Shown one piece after another: positions 52,592-63,464 of a DNA stretch of 64,000 bases; the first letter of the stretch is position 1; the number at the start of each line of letters is the position of its first letter. Position numbers and translations under genes: made by a program. This stretch comes from Burkholderiaceae bacterium (lineage in GTDB: Bacteria > Pseudomonadota > Gammaproteobacteria > Burkholderiales > Burkholderiaceae): positions 1 to 64,000 of the forward strand of contig JAJPEN010000070.1 in NCBI GenBank assembly GCA_021166835.1. Reading direction: 5' to 3'. The notes beneath the pieces were generated by a model that was not told where the DNA came from, searched no databases, and was given only the letters and a program-made list of their open reading frames with translations.

Positions 52592-53977
52592 TCAGACCCC
52601 GCGAACCGCGAGCAGCGAGTTCTTGTAGGCGCTGCGCGGCAGGCTTCCCGCCACGAGCACGCGGGCAGCGACGCGCACCTGCAGCTGCGAACGGATCTCC
52701 CGCTCGATCGCCTCGGCGAGCCCGGCAAATTCCTCCGGATCGAAGCCGGCGACTGCCTCGGTATCGACGGCAATCGGGTCATCGAAGCGCACCTGCCCGG
52801 CATATTCCTTCCAGATCCGCACAAACGGCGCGACGCGTCCGGCGAAGCGCTCGACGATCAGGTCGCGGATGGCGGTCGGGAACACGTTCATCCCCTTGTA
52901 GATCAGCATGTCGTCGGTGCGGCCGATGCAGCGGATCCGCGGGCTCGTCCGCCCGCAGACGCAATCGGTGCCGATCACCCGGACGTGATCGCGCGAGCGA
53001 TAACGGACCACCGGCGTCGCATCGCGGGCGAACGTGGTGTAGACGACTTCGCCGGTCGCACCCTCCTGCCACGGCATGGTCTCGCCGGACTGCGGATCGA
53101 TCAGCTCGATCGCGACGTAGCGTTGCGCGTTGAAATGCATGCCGTCGCACGCCCCGCACTCGCCCCACATCGCGGAGATGACGTCGCCCAGACCCATCAC
53201 CTCGCGCAGTTCCGAGATCGCCAGGCCGGAAGCGATCCGGTCGCGGATCTCGGGTTGGTTCAGCCCCGGCTCGCCGCCGCACAGCACTTTCGTCAGCACC
53301 GACGCGATGCCCGTTTCGCGTCCGACCTCGTCCCAGTGCGCGGCGAGGTACAGGCCGAACGAGGTCGTCGCCAGCAGCGCCGTCGTCCGCAGCCGGCGCA
53401 TCTCGCTGAGGATGCGCTCGGTGGGGAAACCGCCCAGCCAGCACAGCGTCGCGCCGACGCGGCGGAAACCATCGGCGTACGGCAATCCGCCGGCGACCAT
53501 CGGCAGGCCGACGAGATGCGCGACGACGTCGTTGCGCCGGATGCCCGCAGTGAACCAGGTGTTCGCGATCGCGTCGGCGAAGATGTCGACGTCGCGTGCG
53601 GTCAGCGCGTAATGCAGCGCCTGCCCCGTCGTTCCCGACGAGCTGAGCACCTGGACGATCTCCTCGAGCGGCGCCGCCTGGTTCTCGCCGAACGGACGCT
53701 CGGGGCTCGCCCTCTGTTGCGCGGCGCGAATCAGGTCCTTGGTGGTGAATGGCAGTCGGGCGAGATCGCCGAAGCCACGAATCGGGACGTCGGAGATCTT
53801 CCGATGCAGCTCCGCGTACAGCGCCGAGCGCGCCCGCACCGCCGGGAGCGCGCCGGCGATCTGCTGCGCCTGCCATGCCTGAACATCGGCCCACGGCCGG
53901 GTCTCGAGCGTTTCGTTCCAGTACTCCCCGGCAACGGATGCGGCGCCGTGCCGGCGTTCTGCGACTTCCCGATCCAT
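52592..53977 (-). CDS. PaaK-type (phenylacetate-CoA-ligase-like) acyl-CoA ligase, candidate aroylacetate-CoA ligase
   Basis: A 461-residue adenylate-forming ligase of the PaaK family. The P-loop is LSSSGTTGQALHY, the GLGDVISAMWGECGACDGMHF region binds substrate and adenine, and CVCGRTSPRIRCIGRTDDMLIYKGMNVFPTAI is the PaaK C-terminal signature. The ATG at 53977 has AGGA upstream. It follows the five apc-like genes, where known acetophenone degraders have a benzoylacetate-CoA ligase gene (bal). It would activate the beta-keto acid made by the carboxylase. Aryl substrate is inference from context. Confidence 0.87.
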   Translation of the reverse strand: MDREVAERRHGAASVAGEYWNETLETRPWADVQAWQAQQIAGALPAVRARSALYAELHRKISDVPIRGFGDLARLPFTTKDLIRAAQQRASPERPFGENQAAPLEEIVQVLSSSGTTGQALHYALTARDVDIFADAIANTWFTAGIRRNDVVAHLVGLPMVAGGLPYADGFRRVGATLCWLGGFPTERILSEMRRLRTTALLATTSFGLYLAAHWDEVGRETGIASVLTKVLCGGEPGLNQPEIRDRIASGLAISELREVMGLGDVISAMWGECGACDGMHFNAQRYVAIELIDPQSGETMPWQEGATGEVVYTTFARDATPVVRYRSRDHVRVIGTDCVCGRTSPRIRCIGRTDDMLIYKGMNVFPTAIRDLIVERFAGRVAPFVRIWKEYAGQVRFDDPIAVDTEAVAGFDPEEFAGLAEAIEREIRSQLQVRVAARVLVAGSLPRSAYKNSLLAVRGV

Positions 53978-53993
53978 CGTGTCCTGCTTTCCT

Positions 53994-54908
53994 TCAACCG
54001 CCGCGTACACGCTCGACATGTCGCTTCAGCTCGGCGATCTCGATCGTCGGTGCGATCTCCGAGGTCGTCGTGATCAGGCGCTCGCCGTTGCCTTCGGCCG
54101 GTAATGCCGGCCATGTCTCGGGATCGCGCGCCCACGCACGCCCGTGCGAGCGCGCAACCGGAGTGGGGTGCTGCTGCCACGTCGGGCAGGGCACCGCCTG
54201 CGCAGGCCAGGCAGGAGTCGTAGTCGCCTCGACGACGAGCAGCGGCGGCACGCGGTGAAAGCGCGCGACATTGCCGGCAGTTGCGAGAGCACCTTTCCAG
54301 AGATCCTCCGACGCCGGATCGGGAAGCGACCGCTCGTGCCACTGCAGCACGTGCACTCCAGCCTCGGCATGCAGGCGCGCAAAGGCCGCGAGCAGTCGCC
54401 CGGCGAAATCCCAGAGCGCATCGTCATCCAGCACGCTGCCGGCGCCGCGCAGCTCGGCTACGAGCGTCGCGGGTCCGGCGAACGCCGCAACAATCGCCGG
54501 CTCGCTCGCCTCGGATGCCAACTGGCGTACGGCATCGAGCGAAGCCGCGACGCGCGGGCTCGCGGCGAGCTTCTGCGGATCGATGGTGGTCTCATCCGGC
54601 GAGCCGATCGGACCGCCCGGGCGCGGCGGCCAATGCGCATGATCGACGCGCGCGCCGAGCGCCTCGACCTCCATCGCGCTCGGCGCCGCGCAGAAGACGG
54701 CGTCGGTGCGCAGGACGCGCTGCAACTCGAGCGCGTTCTTGCGCAGCCGGGTGCCGTCGAGCACCATCCGCTCGACATCGATCGCTTCGATCTGCGCGGC
54801 GACGGCGAAGGCGAGCGGCGCGAACAGCGGCGCATGCGGTCGGCCCGCGTTGCGGGCCAGATCCTGCATGCGCTTGCGCCAGACGGCGCCGGTTGCGGAA
54901 TCGGTCAT
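53994..54908 (-). CDS. Acetophenone-carboxylase accessory subunit candidate (ApcE-like)
   Basis: A 304-residue soluble protein with no membrane span. I recognise only faint resemblance to uroporphyrinogen-decarboxylase-fold proteins ([44 protein letters not shown]). Its place behind the ApcD-like gene and its mass near 33 kDa match the fifth component (about 34 kDa) of acetophenone carboxylase, which is needed for activity but loosely bound. The ATG at 54908 is 37 bp behind the upstream gene. Assignment rests on gene order and size more than on motifs. Confidence 0.6.
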   Translation of the reverse strand: MTDSATGAVWRKRMQDLARNAGRPHAPLFAPLAFAVAAQIEAIDVERMVLDGTRLRKNALELQRVLRTDAVFCAAPSAMEVEALGARVDHAHWPPRPGGPIGSPDETTIDPQKLAASPRVAASLDAVRQLASEASEPAIVAAFAGPATLVAELRGAGSVLDDDALWDFAGRLLAAFARLHAEAGVHVLQWHERSLPDPASEDLWKGALATAGNVARFHRVPPLLVVEATTTPAWPAQAVPCPTWQQHPTPVARSHGRAWARDPETWPALPAEGNGERLITTTSEIAPTIEIAELKRHVERVRGG

Positions 54909-54945
54909 GCCCTGTCTCGTTCGGCCGTCCGCTTCGGGCACCCGC

Positions 54946-57000
54946 TCACGCGCGCAGCAACGGCGCGATCTCCTTCGCGTCGGGCCACGACCCGTAGTAC
55001 GTGAGGATCGCGTCGTCGGGCTTCTTCGTGCCCCACTCGGCTTCGAAATCCGCATACGGACGGCCGCGCCTGCGACGCGCATCGAGCTCGGCCGCGCGAA
55101 GCTTCGCAGTGCGATCGAGGTCGACGCGGCGCGTCGCCTCGTTCCACGCGACCTTGTAGACCTTCTCTGCCGACGCGGCCGACAGCACGCCCTTGATCAG
55201 GTCGGCTTCAACCGAGGCGGGATCGCGATCGAGCGGATCGCCATACCCCGTTCCACCGCACGAGAACGCAAAGGTTGCGACGTCGCCGTTGTTGTACGGG
55301 CGTACCGACCTCCCCTGGAACTCGACCTCGTAGCTGCCGTCGATCGGCCGCTCTTTCAGCAGGTCGTGCACATCGAGGTCGAGCTTGTCGCTGCCCTCGG
55401 CCAGCAATCCCTTCACGTTGGCGTTGCGAATGCCGATGCCGGGAACCGTGCACGGCGCGTATCCCCCGAACAGCGGCTGCGGCGTCTGCAGCTTGCTGTT
55501 ATCGGCGATCGCCATCATGTAGACGGCAGGAACATGGTGCGCGACCCACATCTGCACGGTTCCGACGCCGCCGCGGTATTTTCCGTGCCCGCACGAATCC
55601 TTCCAGTGGTTCGACAACGGGACCAGCAGCGGGAACTCGTTCTCGACCTGCTCGGTATTCGGCGCGCGACCGAAGACGCACCAGGGAAAGCCGAAAGCGT
55701 CCATTCCATCTTCGGTGGGCCGCGCGCCCTGGCCCTCGGTGTTGATCGAGTAAGCCAGCATGTCGGCGAACGGCGCGCCCCACTGGTTCAGGCCGGCGAG
55801 CACGAGTGCGTTGCCGCCGTTGCCCATCGATGCGCCCGACTGCTTCCACAAACCAGTGGAGAACATCGCTTTCGCGCAGGTGTTGTGCACGGCGCTCATC
55901 ACGCCGGTGGAGATCATCACCGAGCACGACGTCGCCGCGCGCGGGTCGGGACTCAGGCAGGTGCGCTCGCCGAACCTGAAGTCGATGCTGGCAAAAGTGC
56001 CGTTGCTGATCGGCAGCGAATGGAACAGGTACTCATAGATGTAGTTCGAGAAATGCGCGATCGCCGCCTGTGGATGCGCGTTGTACGGCGACGGCGTCTC
56101 CGGACCGGTCTCGGAGAGGTCGACCAGCATGCGGTCACCCTTCTTCTCGATCGTCATGAAGCACGAGCGAACGAGGCCCTGCTTCAGCCCGACGGCATCG
56201 CTGAACGTGACGCACCGATACTTGCCGTCGGGCCACTGCTCGATCAGATCCTTCGCGCCCGCCTCGGCGACCTGCAGCATCCTGCGGAAGAGCCCGGCCA
56301 CGTAGTCGGCGCCCTCACGCTCGCACAGCTCGAGGATCCGCGTGCGAACCCGGTCGGCCGTCGTGCAGCGCGCCTTCAGGTCGACCGCGATCATCGATGG
56401 CGCGCGGATTCCGAAGGCGACGAACATCGAGACGATGTCCTCGCGCAGCTTGAAGTTCTCGCCGATGCGCATCGGCGGCAGGTTCATGCCCTCGTCGAAA
56501 CGCGACGTGGCGGACACCGGCATGCCGCCCGGCTCGATCGCGCCCGTCTCGGTGGTATGCACGAGCGCCGCCGTCCAGGCGACCAGCCTGCCTTCGAAGT
56601 ACACCGGCATGCAGACCATCTGGTCGGGGTTGTGCACGCCGCCGTAGACCGCGTCGTTGGCGAACCAGAGATCGCCGTCGCGGATCTCGCCGCCGAAGTT
56701 CGCGAGGATGTACTTGATGACCAGCGGCGGAATCACCGCATGCAGGTACGTGCCGCACGAACCGTTCACCAGGTCGCCGTCGGCGGTCATGATCGCGACC
56801 AGCGAGTCGCCGGCCACGCCCATCGCGCAGCGGCACGAACGCACGAAGACGTCCATGCCTTCGTCGAGTATGTCGTTCGTTCGCTGGAATCCGATCTCGA
56901 AGGTCGCCGGGTCGATCTGCGCGGCGAGCTCGAGCTCGCGCTCGCTTGCCGGAGCCGGCTTCAGCCAGGTGAGCTTCTGCTCGAGGGTGGGAATGCTCAT
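54946..57000 (-). CDS. Hydantoinase B/HyuB-type carboxylase subunit (ApcD/AcxB-like)
   Basis: A 684-residue subunit of the hydantoinase/oxoprolinase/acetone-carboxylase superfamily. Family blocks include [74 protein letters not shown] and [10 protein letters not shown]. The predicted mass near 75 kDa matches ApcD of acetophenone carboxylase. In this group the HyuB subunit is thought to carry out the enol-phosphate/carboxylation step with the HyuA partner activating substrate by ATP. It lies 25 bp behind the HyuA-type gene. Confidence 0.85.
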   Translation of the reverse strand: MSIPTLEQKLTWLKPAPASERELELAAQIDPATFEIGFQRTNDILDEGMDVFVRSCRCAMGVAGDSLVAIMTADGDLVNGSCGTYLHAVIPPLVIKYILANFGGEIRDGDLWFANDAVYGGVHNPDQMVCMPVYFEGRLVAWTAALVHTTETGAIEPGGMPVSATSRFDEGMNLPPMRIGENFKLREDIVSMFVAFGIRAPSMIAVDLKARCTTADRVRTRILELCEREGADYVAGLFRRMLQVAEAGAKDLIEQWPDGKYRCVTFSDAVGLKQGLVRSCFMTIEKKGDRMLVDLSETGPETPSPYNAHPQAAIAHFSNYIYEYLFHSLPISNGTFASIDFRFGERTCLSPDPRAATSCSVMISTGVMSAVHNTCAKAMFSTGLWKQSGASMGNGGNALVLAGLNQWGAPFADMLAYSINTEGQGARPTEDGMDAFGFPWCVFGRAPNTEQVENEFPLLVPLSNHWKDSCGHGKYRGGVGTVQMWVAHHVPAVYMMAIADNSKLQTPQPLFGGYAPCTVPGIGIRNANVKGLLAEGSDKLDLDVHDLLKERPIDGSYEVEFQGRSVRPYNNGDVATFAFSCGGTGYGDPLDRDPASVEADLIKGVLSAASAEKVYKVAWNEATRRVDLDRTAKLRAAELDARRRRGRPYADFEAEWGTKKPDDAILTYYGSWPDAKEIAPLLRA

Positions 57001-57025
57001 CGGTGTTTCCTCGTCCGGAACCGTT

Positions 57026-59224
57026 TCAGACCGCGACCGTCTGCTGCGCGCCGATCCGCCTGCGCGGCGGTGCAGCGACCACGGCTTCGAGAATGCCCAG
57101 GCCGTGCCGCTCGATGGCGAGCTTCTGCCCGGGCGGAACGACGATCGTCGTGAGCTCGGCCTCGACGATGGCCGGCCCGATGATGATGTTGCCCGGCTGC
57201 AGCTGCTCGAACTGATAGATCGGCGTCTGCGCCCATGCCCCGGTCTCGGGCCAGTATGCCTGGCGCTCGCCGATCATCGCGGCGGAAGCATCGGCATCCT
57301 GCAGCGGGTACTCGGGCAGCACCGGCTTCCAGGTCGGCACGGTGACGCGCAGCACGAAGTTGTCGAGGAAGACGCCGCCCGGCTTGTTGACGACGAGCGG
57401 CGAGAACGCCTCGGCGAATTCCTTCTCGAACGCTTCGTAGACCACGCGCGCGTCGTCGTCGCTGCGGATGTGCAGCAGCGGCGACGCAGCGCGCTTCAGG
57501 TTCACCTGGCCGCCGTAGAGCATGTCCAGCTCGAGCGAGTACTTCGCGTCGTCGACCTCGAGCCCCTCGCTGGCGAGTTCCTGCTTCGCCCGCTCGATCA
57601 TCGCGTCGACCGTCGCGTTGAACTGCTCGCGGTCGATGACGAGACGCTCGCTCATCGGCTCCATGAAGATCATGCGCCGGCTCTGCTCGTACATGTGGAC
57701 GATGTCCATGATCGACGAGCCCATCGCGCAGAACACCGGAGCGGCCGGGAAGACGACCGCTTTGGGCACGTCGCCGCGCAGCCCCGACATGTGCGTCGGG
57801 CCCGCTCCGCCGAAGGCGAACAGGACGAAATCCTCCGGGTGATAGCCGCGCATGTGCACTTCGCGCTTGATCGCGCTCGCCATGTTCTCGTCGATCACGC
57901 GACGGATCAGCGCCGCGGCCTCGATCGTCTCGATGCCCAGCGGAACGGCGATGCGATCGCGGATCGCCTTCTCGGCCTTCGCCTTGTTCAGCGGCATCCG
58001 GCCGCCGTAATACGTATCGGGGTTGATGTAGCCGAGGACGACGTCGGCGTCGGTGACGGTGGGCTCGGTGCCGCCGAGGTCGTAGCAGACGGGCCCGGGC
58101 ATCGAGCCGGCACTGCGCGGCCCGACTTCGAGCCGATGACCGGTCGCGTCGACGCTGGCGATCGAGCCGCCGCCCGCGCCGATCGACACCGTCTGCATCA
58201 TCGTGACGTTGACCATCCACCTGTCGATGACCGGCCGAAACGTGTAATTGCGCACGCTCGACTCGACGACGAGCGCCACGTCGAAACTGGTGCCGCCGAC
58301 GTCGCCGGCGATCACGTTGCGGTAGCCGAGCTTCTCGGCGAAGTACGCTGACCCCATCAGCCCGGCGACCGGGCCGCCGTTGAAGGTGCGCGAAGCGGGC
58401 GTCTTGAAGATGTCGGCCGAGCCGCCGGAATTGTGAATCATCAGGAACGCGCCGCGATAGCCCTTGTCGCGCAGCTTGTCCCAGGTGGCGCCGATGTCGT
58501 TCTGCATCGACTGCTGCAGGTACGCGTCGAGCACTGCCGTCATCGTGCGCTCGTATTCGCCGATCTTCGAGACGACGCTCGACGACAGAACGACCGGCAC
58601 GAAACCGATGTGGTACTCCTTGTATTCCTCGCGAATGATCTCGCGCACGCGCCGCTCGTGCACCGGGTTCATGAAGCTCCACAGCAGCGAGACGACGATC
58701 GCCCGCGCGCCCCGCTCCATCAGCAGCCGCAGCTTGTCCCGCAGGTCTTCCTCGTCGAGCGGGCGCACGATGGCACCGGTCGAATCGATGCGCTCGCGAA
58801 CGCCGAGGATGAGCTGGCGCTCCACCAGCGGGTGCGGCTTGTTCTGCACGGCGAGGTTTCGGCGCTCGGCCACGCGCTGCCCGTCGGTCCATTGCGCGCC
58901 GCGCCCGATCAGCACGGCGTCCTCGTGGCCTTCGGTCGTCAGCAGCCCGATACGCGGCCCCTGGCGCTGCAGCAGCCGGTTCAGTGCGACGGTCGTCGAG
59001 TAGCGGATGATGTCGATGCGCGGCAGCAGTTCCTCGACCGAAAGACCCACCTTGTCGCCGCCGGCTTCGATCGCATCGACGAAGCCGATGGAAAGATCGT
59101 GCGGCGTCGTCGGGCACTTCGCGATCACCCGCTCGCCGTCGAGCGTCAGAACGAGATCGGTGAAGGTGCCGCCTACGTCGATGTCGACCGAGTTGATCGC
59201 ATCCTGCCGGGTGAGGGTGCTCAT
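57026..59224 (-). CDS. Hydantoinase A/HyuA-type carboxylase subunit 2 (ApcC/AcxA-like)
   Basis: A 732-residue ATP-dependent subunit. The N-terminal actin-like phosphate motif is DIDVGGTFTDLVLTLDG; a second, NVIAGDVGGTSFDVALV, is in the central domain. SIGAGGGSIASVDATGHRLEVGPRSAGSMPGPVCYDLGG and LFAFGGAGPTHMSG are family hallmarks. The ATG at 59224 has AGGAGG 7 bases upstream and overlaps the small subunit stop (ATGA). It is the larger of two HyuA-like subunits in this operon, a duplication typical of acetophenone carboxylase and not of simple hydantoinases. Confidence 0.87.
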   Translation of the reverse strand: MSTLTRQDAINSVDIDVGGTFTDLVLTLDGERVIAKCPTTPHDLSIGFVDAIEAGGDKVGLSVEELLPRIDIIRYSTTVALNRLLQRQGPRIGLLTTEGHEDAVLIGRGAQWTDGQRVAERRNLAVQNKPHPLVERQLILGVRERIDSTGAIVRPLDEEDLRDKLRLLMERGARAIVVSLLWSFMNPVHERRVREIIREEYKEYHIGFVPVVLSSSVVSKIGEYERTMTAVLDAYLQQSMQNDIGATWDKLRDKGYRGAFLMIHNSGGSADIFKTPASRTFNGGPVAGLMGSAYFAEKLGYRNVIAGDVGGTSFDVALVVESSVRNYTFRPVIDRWMVNVTMMQTVSIGAGGGSIASVDATGHRLEVGPRSAGSMPGPVCYDLGGTEPTVTDADVVLGYINPDTYYGGRMPLNKAKAEKAIRDRIAVPLGIETIEAAALIRRVIDENMASAIKREVHMRGYHPEDFVLFAFGGAGPTHMSGLRGDVPKAVVFPAAPVFCAMGSSIMDIVHMYEQSRRMIFMEPMSERLVIDREQFNATVDAMIERAKQELASEGLEVDDAKYSLELDMLYGGQVNLKRAASPLLHIRSDDDARVVYEAFEKEFAEAFSPLVVNKPGGVFLDNFVLRVTVPTWKPVLPEYPLQDADASAAMIGERQAYWPETGAWAQTPIYQFEQLQPGNIIIGPAIVEAELTTIVVPPGQKLAIERHGLGILEAVVAAPPRRRIGAQQTVAV

Positions 59225-59613
59225 CGCGCGGCCTCCTGTCGGGCGGGCTTGAACAACTTCCCGTCGCGGATCACCAGCTCGCCGCGTGCGAGCCGGCTCT
59301 TCAGGCTGTCGAGGTCGACCTCGATGTCGTGCGTGATCGGATGCCCCGGCGGCAGGTATTCCGTCTCGATCTGCCGGGCGCAGTCGGGGCAGTAGAACTC
59401 GACGATCCGCACCCAGTCCTTGTCCGGGGCGAACGTGTACTCGCCGTCGATGACCGGGTCGTGGATCTCCTCGGGCATGCGCTCGGCCACGAGGCACCCC
59501 TTCTTGTAGCTCTCGCGCGCCGAGATCAGCTGCCGGCCGCAATCGTGGCAGTACCAGTGCTCGTCGTTCGGATCGAGATCCAGGTACTCGGTGAACCGGA
59601 TTCGTTCGTGCAT
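59221..59613 (-). CDS. Small zinc-ribbon carboxylase subunit (ApcB/AcxC gamma-like)
   Basis: A 130-residue protein with two CxxC pairs, Cys22/Cys25 (WYCHDCGRQL) and Cys75/Cys78 (FYCPDCARQ), enough for one zinc-binding site. It has the acetone carboxylase gamma pattern: SYKKGCLVAERMPEEIHDPVIDGEYTF and PPGHPITHDIEVDL. GGGAGA precedes the ATG at 59613. Its presence separates this operon from hydantoinase/oxoprolinase operons and supports a ketone carboxylase. Confidence 0.88.
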   Translation of the reverse strand: MHERIRFTEYLDLDPNDEHWYCHDCGRQLISARESYKKGCLVAERMPEEIHDPVIDGEYTFAPDKDWVRIVEFYCPDCARQIETEYLPPGHPITHDIEVDLDSLKSRLARGELVIRDGKLFKPARQEAAR

Positions 59614-59631
59614 GCTCGTCTCCCTTTCCTG

Positions 59632-61608
59632 TCAGCCGACACGGTTCAGCGCCAGGTTGCCGTATTCGTCGACCGTACCTCTCCAGCCCGGCGGCACCGG
59701 GCAGGTCAGCGTGCTGCCGTTGATGACGGCCGGGCCGTCGATTACCTGGCCCGTCTTCATCGCCTCCCATCGGTAGACCGGCGCCTGCACCGGGGGCGCG
59801 CTCGCGAACCGCAGCTCGCGCTTCGCCTGCGCAGCCGCCTCGCCGCGGTCGTTGCGACGTGCGACGCCGTGCGAGCCGACCGCCTGGCGCGTGAGCAGCC
59901 GCAACGAGAGCAGGGGTCGGCCCGAACCGCCCGCCGCCGAAACGGCCGGGTCGATCGCGTCGAAGGCTTCGCTGCCACAGCCGGCCGTCCCGGTTGCGCG
60001 AACCGTCGTCTCGCCGGCCGCATCACCGCCGAAATCGAGCTCCCAGGTGTACGACGCGCCCGCGGGATCGAAGCCTTCGCCGCGCAGATCGCGAACGGCC
60101 TGCTCCATCAGGACGTTCAGATGCGGCGCGAGCGCGGCGCGTGCGTCGCCCTCCCAGCGAAGCGACAGCCCATGCTCGTAGCTGTGAACGGCATCGGAGA
60201 CAGCGGAGCCGAAGGCGCCGAACACCGGGCCGAGGTCGAAGACGCGCGCCGCGGGCAGATCGAGCCGATCGGCGACGAAACACGCGAACATCGGGCCGTT
60301 GCCGCCGAACGCGAACAGCGGCGTGTCCGCGTGCGCCAGCCCTGCCTCCGCCAGCGTGGCGGCGAGCAGATCGCTCATCATCGCGACCGCCTCGTCACGG
60401 ATCGACGATGCCGCCGCCTCCACCGGCAGGCCGAGCGGCACGGCAACGTTCTTCTCGATCGCGCCGCGCGCGGCGTCGATCTTCAGCGAGCGGCGGCCGC
60501 CGAGGAAATTCCCGGGATCGAGATATCCGAGCACGAGCAGCGCGTCGGTCAGCGTCGCCTGGTCGCCACCGAGCCCGTAGCAAGCGGGACCCGGCGCTGC
60601 ACCCATGCTCTCGGGACCGAGCACGATCGCTCCGTCCTTCACCCGTGCAATCGAGCCGCCGCCGACGACGGCCGAGCGCAGCAACGCGAGCGGCGCCTGC
60701 ACCGGGACGTCCAGCAGTTCGCCGCCGCGCTGCATGACGGGTGCACCGCCGCGCACCACCGATGCTTTCGTCGTGGTGCCGCCGACATCGAAGCAGGCGG
60801 CGTTCTCCAGCCCGTATCGGCTCGCCATCCATGCACCGCCCCAGGTGCCGAACACAGGCCCCGACTCCATCGTGTCGACCGCTTTCGTCTTCCCGATCCG
60901 GGCCACGCCGCCGCTCGTGTGGCCGATCAGCAGCGGTCCGCGCCAGTCGTGTTCGTCGCGCAGCAGGTCCTCGGCCTTGAACAGCGACGTCGCCAGCTTC
61001 GTGTGCGTGTAGGCGTTCATCAGCGAGTAGTGCACGCGCGTCTGGTCGTGCCGCAGCGGTGCCATCTCGCTGCCGAGCAGGACCGGCACCGCGCCGATGA
61101 TGTGATCGGGATACTGGTCCTCGATCGTCTCCTTGATCGCACGCTCGAGGCGGTTGTCGGGGAAAGAGTCGGCCAGGCAGACACAGATGCGGCGCACGCC
61201 GCCCTCGAGCAGCCGCTTCACCCCGGCGAGCACTTCGACGTCGGAGGGCTTCTCCGACAACCCGATGACGTTCGATTCGTCGACGAGCTCGCCGAGCACC
61301 GGCGAACGCCCGCTCCCGTACAGCGTTCGCTCGTGCCCCGCGGAAACGAACAGCCCGACCTTCGAGCCGCGTCGCTCGCCAAGGACGTTCGTCGTGATCG
61401 TCGACGACCAGCGAATGAGCCCGACCCGCGACAGGAATGCCGCGACGCTCTCGTCGCCGAAATGCCGGGCGGCTTCCCGCAGGCAGGCGAGGAACGAAAC
61501 GGTGTAATCGTGCGGCGTCGTGTCGACCTTGAACGCGTGACGGGTCTCGCCGTCCGACACCAGCGCGTCGGTCATGGTGCCGCCGGTATCGATGTCCACC
61601 GTGAGCAT
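59632..61608 (-). CDS. Hydantoinase A/HyuA-type carboxylase subunit 1 (ApcA-like)
   Basis: A 658-residue ATPase-fold subunit. [20 protein letters not shown] contains the N-terminal phosphate loop and [18 protein letters not shown] the second. [33 protein letters not shown] and [13 protein letters not shown] are family motifs. A mass near 70 kDa matches ApcA. AGGAG lies 6 bases before the ATG at 61608, the first gene of the operon. It is clearly diverged from the other HyuA subunit at 57026-59224, so the two are likely alpha and alpha-prime of one complex. Confidence 0.85.
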   Translation of the reverse strand: MLTVDIDTGGTMTDALVSDGETRHAFKVDTTPHDYTVSFLACLREAARHFGDESVAAFLSRVGLIRWSSTITTNVLGERRGSKVGLFVSAGHERTLYGSGRSPVLGELVDESNVIGLSEKPSDVEVLAGVKRLLEGGVRRICVCLADSFPDNRLERAIKETIEDQYPDHIIGAVPVLLGSEMAPLRHDQTRVHYSLMNAYTHTKLATSLFKAEDLLRDEHDWRGPLLIGHTSGGVARIGKTKAVDTMESGPVFGTWGGAWMASRYGLENAACFDVGGTTTKASVVRGGAPVMQRGGELLDVPVQAPLALLRSAVVGGGSIARVKDGAIVLGPESMGAAPGPACYGLGGDQATLTDALLVLGYLDPGNFLGGRRSLKIDAARGAIEKNVAVPLGLPVEAAASSIRDEAVAMMSDLLAATLAEAGLAHADTPLFAFGGNGPMFACFVADRLDLPAARVFDLGPVFGAFGSAVSDAVHSYEHGLSLRWEGDARAALAPHLNVLMEQAVRDLRGEGFDPAGASYTWELDFGGDAAGETTVRATGTAGCGSEAFDAIDPAVSAAGGSGRPLLSLRLLTRQAVGSHGVARRNDRGEAAAQAKRELRFASAPPVQAPVYRWEAMKTGQVIDGPAVINGSTLTCPVPPGWRGTVDEYGNLALNRVG

Positions 61609-61687
61609 GCGCGATCTCCTTGCGGAAGTTGTGTCGCGACTCTAGGGGGAACTGCCCGGAGGCCGCATCGGGATCGATTCCCTACGG

Positions 61688-61707
61688 ACTACGGACGAAT
61701 ACGTAGT
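61688..61707. promoter_or_regulatory. Inverted repeat in the divergent apc-like/two-component control region
   Basis: ACTACG (61688-61693) and CGTAGT (61702-61707) form an inverted repeat with an 8-base spacer; a direct repeat CTACGGA-CTACGGA overlaps its left arm. It lies in the 182-bp gap between the apc-like operon and the sensor kinase. A NarL/FixJ-type regulator encoded at 63461 onward would be expected to bind this kind of site, which is inference. Confidence 0.45.
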
Positions 61708-61790
61708 GCATTGCAGCACCGCCCCAGCGGGGGCAGTGCGCGAACCGGCGCTGCGTCGTCGACGGTAAGATCGCAACGGAGATGTCGACG

Positions 61791-63464
61791 ATGCACGCAC
61801 CGAAGACGGTCGCACCGTTCCCGGCGGAACGGCCGCGCGGGTTCGCGCCCGGCGCCGCCCCTTTCCCGTTCGAGCTCGTGCTCGAGAACACGGTCGTCGG
61901 CATCTCGTACATGTCGCAGCGCCGGTTCGTGTGGGCCAACGCGCGGATGGCGCAGATCTTCGGCTACGAACCCGGCGAACTCGACGGCGAGCCGGTGCGC
62001 AGGTTGTACAGCTCGCAGGAGGACTACGACGAGGTCGGCCGCATGTACGCCGACTTCGCGCGCTTCAACGGCGTCACGCACGAGCACGCGATGACGCGCA
62101 AGAACGGCGAATCGATCTGGTGCCTGATCTCGGGCCGGATGATCGATCCGTCGGACGCATCGTCCGCGTCGGTCTGGGTCGTCCAGGACATCACCGATCG
62201 CAAGCGCGCCGAGGACCAGCTGCGCCGCACCAACCAGCGTCTCGAGCAGACGGTCGAGCGGCGCACGCGCAACCTGCGCCGCACCAACGAGGCGCTCGCC
62301 GCCGAGGTCGAGCGCAGGCGCGCGGCGCAGCTCGCTTCGGCGCAGAGCCGCGAGAAATACCGGGCGCTGTTCCGCCACATGCCCGTGGGCGTGCTCGTCG
62401 CGGAATCCGATGGTCGCGTCGCCGAGGTCAACCGCGCATTGCTGACCTACCTCGGCGTCGGCGCCCGCACCCGGCTGGATACGATCATCGAGGATGCGTC
62501 GCGCGTCGTCGCCCCCGACGGCGCCGTCGTGTCGCTCGCGAGGCTGGTGCGCGAGCAGGCGAAGGCCGCGGTGCGGCGGGTGAACCGCTTCGAGATCGGC
62601 TGGCTCGCACCCAGCGGAAAGCGTCGAGAGATCCTCGTCGTGGCCGCGCCGCTGTCGGGCCGTTCCGGAGGAACCGTTTTCGCATTCGCCGACGTGACCG
62701 AGCAGCGCGTCGCGCGGGAACGCGAACATGCGCAGCAGTCGGCGCTTGCGCACGCATCGAGGCTCACGTTGATGGGGCAGATGGCGTCGACGCTCGCACA
62801 CGAACTCGGGCAACCGCTGAACGCCTGTCAGAGCTACCTCGCCGGCATACGGCATCGCCTGCATTCGGGAACCCACGACCGCGAGGCATTCGCCAGCGCA
62901 CTCGAGAAGGCATCGGCCCACCTTGACCAGGCGGGCGACATCATCCGCAACGTGCGCGGGTTCGTGGGCCGGCAGGGCACCTCGTTCGAGCCCGTCGACC
63001 TGCCTGCGCTGATCGAGCAGACACTCACCCTGCTCGAGTTGTCGCTGCGCGCCGGGCAGGTGCAGGTCGTCGTCGAGCTGCCGTCCGGCGAAAGCGCTTC
63101 GCTCCCGCCGGTGCGCGGTCGTCCGGTCGAAATCCAGCAGGTTCTCGTGAACCTGCTGATCAACGCGATCGAGGCGATGCAGGCAGTACGGCCGGCAGAA
63201 AGACGGATCGAGATCCGGCTGGCGAACGAATTGCCGTCCGCGGTTGCAGTCGAGATCCGGGACCGGGGACCGGGCGTCCCGGAGTCGATCGCATCGAGCG
63301 TCTTCGATCCCTATTACACGACGAAGGAATCGGGGCTCGGCATGGGGCTGATGATCAGCCGAACGATCGTCGAATCGCACGGCGGCTCGCTGCGGCTGTT
63401 CACGCTGCCCGATCGCGGCGCCTGTTTCCGCTTCACGCTGCGAACGGCGCGGAGATCCGCATGA
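61791..63464 (+). CDS. PAS-domain sensor histidine kinase (soluble)
   Basis: A 557-residue kinase with no membrane span, so it senses a cytoplasmic signal. PAS 1 spans about residues 30-140 (VVGISYMSQRRFVWANARMAQIFGY), then a coiled coil (LRRTNQRLEQTVERRTRNLRR), PAS 2 at 190-305, the H-box LAHELGQPLNACQSYL, and an ATPase domain with N-box LVNLLINAIEAM and G-box RDRGPGVP ... GLGMGLMISRTIVE. The ATG at 61791 has GGAG at 9-base spacing; 61782 is also possible. It is divergent from the apc-like operon and overlaps its response regulator by ATGA. Related kinases respond to aromatic compounds such as styrene or acetophenone. Confidence 0.9.
   Translation: MHAPKTVAPFPAERPRGFAPGAAPFPFELVLENTVVGISYMSQRRFVWANARMAQIFGYEPGELDGEPVRRLYSSQEDYDEVGRMYADFARFNGVTHEHAMTRKNGESIWCLISGRMIDPSDASSASVWVVQDITDRKRAEDQLRRTNQRLEQTVERRTRNLRRTNEALAAEVERRRAAQLASAQSREKYRALFRHMPVGVLVAESDGRVAEVNRALLTYLGVGARTRLDTIIEDASRVVAPDGAVVSLARLVREQAKAAVRRVNRFEIGWLAPSGKRREILVVAAPLSGRSGGTVFAFADVTEQRVAREREHAQQSALAHASRLTLMGQMASTLAHELGQPLNACQSYLAGIRHRLHSGTHDREAFASALEKASAHLDQAGDIIRNVRGFVGRQGTSFEPVDLPALIEQTLTLLELSLRAGQVQVVVELPSGESASLPPVRGRPVEIQQVLVNLLINAIEAMQAVRPAERRIEIRLANELPSAVAVEIRDRGPGVPESIASSVFDPYYTTKESGLGMGLMISRTIVESHGGSLRLFTLPDRGACFRFTLRTARRSA

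Noticed and set aside
54946..61608. Hydantoinase or 5-oxoprolinase operon
   Set aside because: The zinc-ribbon gamma subunit, the second HyuA-like subunit and the PaaK-type ligase point to a ketone carboxylase instead.
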